A stretch of DNA of 64,000 bases from CAWUKT01 sp963923035 (lineage in GTDB: Bacteria; Bacteroidota; Bacteroidia; J057; JADKCL01): assembly GCA_963923035.1 (NCBI GenBank), contig CAWUKT010000014.1, positions 37,432 to 101,431 on the forward strand, read 5' to 3'. Of the stretch, positions 62,401 to 64,000 are shown piece after piece. The position numbers and the translations under genes are program-made. The notes below the pieces were generated by a model. That model made no database searches and was not told the DNA's origin. It saw only the letters and a list, made by a program, of their open reading frames with translations. The first letter of the stretch is position 1, and every line of letters begins with the position of its first letter.

Positions 62401-63839
62401 GCCGTATTTTGGAGAATCCCCTTGATCAATCCTGATGCGGGTTCCTGCCAATTGTTCAGCTGCTTATAGCCCTGGTACAACTGCGCCATCACGCCCGTGA
62501 TGACCGGCGAGGCAAACGAGGTCCCTCCGGGACCAGTCGCGGCAATATCCGGCTTGACCCGGCCGTCATAGGCGGGCCCTTTGCTACTGAACCCCATCCG
62601 GACATCGTAATCGTTGACCGAGGCCGATGCAATGGAATTTTTGGCTTGCTTGTGACCGCCCGTAAGATTGGCCCAGCCCGGAACGCCATAGGAATCGCAA
62701 CTGAGGTCGTTTCCGCTGTTTCCGGCCGAGCAAATGTGCATCATCGAAGATTGATTCCGAATCTGGTTGTCGATGGTCACCGACGCAGCGGTATATTCCT
62801 GCTGGCATCCCGCTCCGTAAGAGTGGTTGGCGAGCCGAAGGTTTTCTGTGGTATAGAAGCTGGGTTGATTCCAAATCGCATGGTTGACAGAGAGGTGAGG
62901 AGTAGCTGGGGCCATGCCCCGTTCCAGGGGATTTTCATTGCCGGCCCCGCAGATGTGTTGAGACACGCCGTAGGCGTGGTTGGAAAAATTGGTTCCGGTA
63001 TGGTAGCTGGCGTCGATCCGTCCGCGAAAATCGATCCGGTCCGGGTCCAGTTTGCCCTCGCATACCGCCGTGACAATTCCACTTCCGTCCAGGTTCAAGC
63101 CACCCAAATAGTCCGTATGCAGGACATTGGAGCGGGCCGTATGGCGGCTGGGTTCCCGCTCGGGCTGGGGTGGAGCAGGAGAATGATCGAGGTAATAAAA
63201 GGCCGGAAGCTGCGCCAGGGCGCTGGCCTGGGCAATGGGGAGTTCGATGGCGAGGGTGGGCGGAGCAAATTCGGCGTCTAATGGAAAGGCAGGCTCGAGG
63301 CTTCCCCCGAGGGCCCGGATTTGTTGGGCCAGCGGATGCGCCTCGAGTTGGGCCAGGACTTCCTGGCCGATCCGGGGATAGAGGAAGGCCCATACTTCGA
63401 CCCGGTCGCCACCGGGCAAGGCGTGGGAGGGATGGTCCCCCCACCGCAGGGAAGCCGACAGCTTCTGGCTCGGATCCAGCGGATAAATCCCCCGGATGGG
63501 AAAGGCGGCGAGTTGGGCCGGCTGGACCCGGGCGGGAATCTCCACCAGCCACGCATACTTGCGGACATAGAACCGCAGCTCAATTCCGAGCTCGGCCAAT
63601 TGCGCTTTTTCCCGTTGACCCGGCACCTCCTCAAACTGTAGGATCCGGTAGCCCACCCCAGATTGCCGTTCGTCCGCCGTCAGCAGAGGGCGTTCTCCCA
63701 GCCGGATGGCCTCGAAATTGGGCGCATAGCTGCGGTTTCCACCCGGCAATTGGAGGAGGTATTTCGAGGAAGGGGACTGGGCAAAAAGGACAGGAGCAAT
63801 GAAAGCGAGTGCCAACAGAACGAGGAAATGTTTCTTCAT
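59442..63839 (-). CDS. Secreted S8 family serine peptidase, T9SS type A, with Asp-to-Glu change at the catalytic Asp site
   Basis: 1465 residues. Signal peptide 1-20 (ends LFAQ). Propeptide-like region to about 240. Subtilase domain about 245-510 with His288 in SNHAYGVSQHICGAG and Ser441 in GGTSFASP; the position of the usual catalytic Asp (VxxxDxG) reads VTAVCEGK, i.e. Glu261. Later parts: fibronectin-like and interaction strands, a MAM-like domain (QDFDQFSTCNTAWGCES ... AIDDVNLE), two PKD-type segments (CPGDTITFTDASTYTNNW and CPLVAFSDLSTGDPTTNW), and a T9SS type A tail (VYPNPTSQRIFLEY ... VYLLRLELGDERAVRKVTVQD). It is exported to the surface or medium; activity could be weak or altered. Confidence 0.88.
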   Translation of the reverse strand: MKKHFLVLLALAFIAPVLFAQSPSSKYLLQLPGGNRSYAPNFEAIRLGERPLLTADERQSGVGYRILQFEEVPGQREKAQLAELGIELRFYVRKYAWLVEIPARVQPAQLAAFPIRGIYPLDPSQKLSASLRWGDHPSHALPGGDRVEVWAFLYPRIGQEVLAQLEAHPLAQQIRALGGSLEPAFPLDAEFAPPTLAIELPIAQASALAQLPAFYYLDHSPAPPQPEREPSRHTARSNVLHTDYLGGLNLDGSGIVTAVCEGKLDPDRIDFRGRIDASYHTGTNFSNHAYGVSQHICGAGNENPLERGMAPATPHLSVNHAIWNQPSFYTTENLRLANHSYGAGCQQEYTAASVTIDNQIRNQSSMMHICSAGNSGNDLSCDSYGVPGWANLTGGHKQAKNSIASASVNDYDVRMGFSSKGPAYDGRVKPDIAATGPGGTSFASPVITGVMAQLYQGYKQLNNWQEPASGLIKGILQNTADDLGNPGPDFQYGYGRINARRAYEVIAAGHYMADSISNGDSLDISLNVPAGTKQLRAMLYWSDYEATAGAPAALVNDLDLTLSAPNSTTYLPWVLDTASNPVSLNLPATRGRDSLNNMEQVTLDNPTAGTFQAKIKGRLVPQGPQAFYLIYEFVPETLILTHPLGGETWAPGENQIIKWDAYGTVGTFSLEFSADSGQTWATIGSNLSDTLRYFDFTVPAYISGQCLVRIHQGSLSSTSQAPFSIIPIPDNLLMAWVCADSGRFTWDSVPGATGYEVYRLGAKYMTSVATVTGTSHVVHGLSTTSSNWLSVRALGDLNAAGRRAVAYESPAGNMNCIPYNASLDRIVGPGPGFLPDCFAGRPLPVSIEVSSIGVSPMMGIAASYQLGTGNVVTHTISTSLTNSQTTTYTFPDSLVLPGPGVYTLKTWVHFPGDGDQSNDTLTTTFEVYASGTVTPSYTQDFDQFSTCNTAWGCESITCTLSQDWFNVPNVPGAYHDSIDFRTHTGATGSGGTGPSADHTSGNGHYLYLEGSGNSGSGCQNHEAQLHSPCLDLRGTNQATLSFWYHMLGNAIGSLAVDVNVEGEWILDVIPPIVGDQGNNWLEQEVDLGPFAGQQVLVRFRGRTGSGWAADLAIDDVNLETLPRMDFSADRQVVCPGDTITFTDASTYTNNWLWDIQPAAFSFVNGTNATSQHPQIVVNAPGLYSVSLSGTNANGADTLVQAAYLNAGPHALTLSASDPDSSICAGDSVTFTASAAGVTQFNFFVDGTPVQSGPANTYVTTSLVDGQTISSVGDVGSNCSTNISAITFSVQDRPAAQAAADTSNCPLVAFSDLSTGDPTTNWSWDFGDNSSVSTQQNPVHDFTFAGNGTYTVTLVAGNGCGLDTASFSVTINCLVSTLAPGLSNTILVYPNPTSQRIFLEYQGDGIHAGIVEVTDLSGKVLREYRVAAASEWIKTEMDLGGLASGVYLLRLELGDERAVRKVTVQD

Positions 63840-63945
63840 ACCAAGAGATTAAGCCTATCTCAAGATAACATTTCACCCGCCCAATTCCATCTACCCTTCC
63901 AAATGGCCGCTTTGGGACTTCCCGTCGCCGACGGGAATCCAGCCG

Positions 63946-63986
63946 AAAAAAAAGAGGCCGTCTCATAACCACGAGGCGGCCTCTTT
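63946..63986 (-). terminator. Rho-independent terminator of a leftward gene beyond the right edge
   Basis: AAAGAGGCCG (63951-63960) pairs with CGGCCTCTTT (63977-63986). On the minus strand it is followed by a run of eight T. It therefore probably ends a leftward gene lying past 64000. Confidence 0.75.
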
Positions 63987-64000
63987 CGATTTACCCCCGG

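Overview
The window looks like a chromosome segment of a free-living Bacteroidota, probably a Saprospiria/Lewinella-type organism. Bacteroidota is supported by four things: type IX secretion (T9SS) sorting domains of type A and of the gliding (type B) kind, a fused CcoN-CcoO cbb3 oxidase, a LytS/LytTR two-component pair, and a small-protein/outer-membrane 'CDIC' pair typical of the phylum. The placement below phylum is inference. No rRNA, tRNA, CRISPR array or complete insertion sequence was seen.

Layout. 0-7.9 kb: housekeeping and envelope genes (peroxide-stress YaaA, an aldehyde dehydrogenase, a GT-C-like membrane protein, an SDR, PlsY, a CDIC-type outer-membrane protein). 8.0-12.4 kb: two tandem secreted M43 metalloproteases. 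12.7-23.2 kb: asparagine synthetase, then an eight-gene leftward cbb3 oxidase operon (ccoI-S-NO-Q-P-G-H and a SafE-like membrane protein). 23.4-23.8 kb: a non-coding array with a 21-bp period. 24.2-32.7 kb: a giant T9SS protein with 13 repeats, then a cytoplasmic zincin/VWA protein with a long acidic linker.

32.9-56.0 kb is the accessory part. Five unrelated enzymes start with the same kind of disordered leader, containing P-x-F/L-Q-L and often V-Q-R: a peptidoglycan-binding/lysozyme-like protein, a transglutaminase-like protein, a CHAP-like protein, a 1290-residue nuclease toxin and a papain-like protein. I infer they are cargo of one delivery machine, most plausibly an extracellular contractile injection system encoded elsewhere. 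Two of them are coupled to exported small proteins that could be immunity factors. The nuclease toxin gene lies between two direct copies of the 3' end of the neighbouring LytTR regulator gene, which suggests a recombined cassette. Interspersed are a kinase-aminotransferase fusion, a Crp/Fnr-DoxX-SRPBCC operon with a perfect TTGA-N6-TCAA operator, the LytS/LytTR pair, a second 21-bp array, a LOV-like PAS protein without the photoactive cysteine, and a cobalamin riboswitch ahead of a DUF71-type PP-loop gene.

56.3-64 kb: DUF779 protein plus aldehyde dehydrogenase, a divergent AraC regulator with a 21-bp-spaced direct-repeat operator, and a large T9SS-secreted S8 protease with a Glu in place of the catalytic Asp. 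The overall picture is a respiring, protein-degrading marine or soil bacterium that exports many enzymes and carries an exchangeable set of effector-like proteins.
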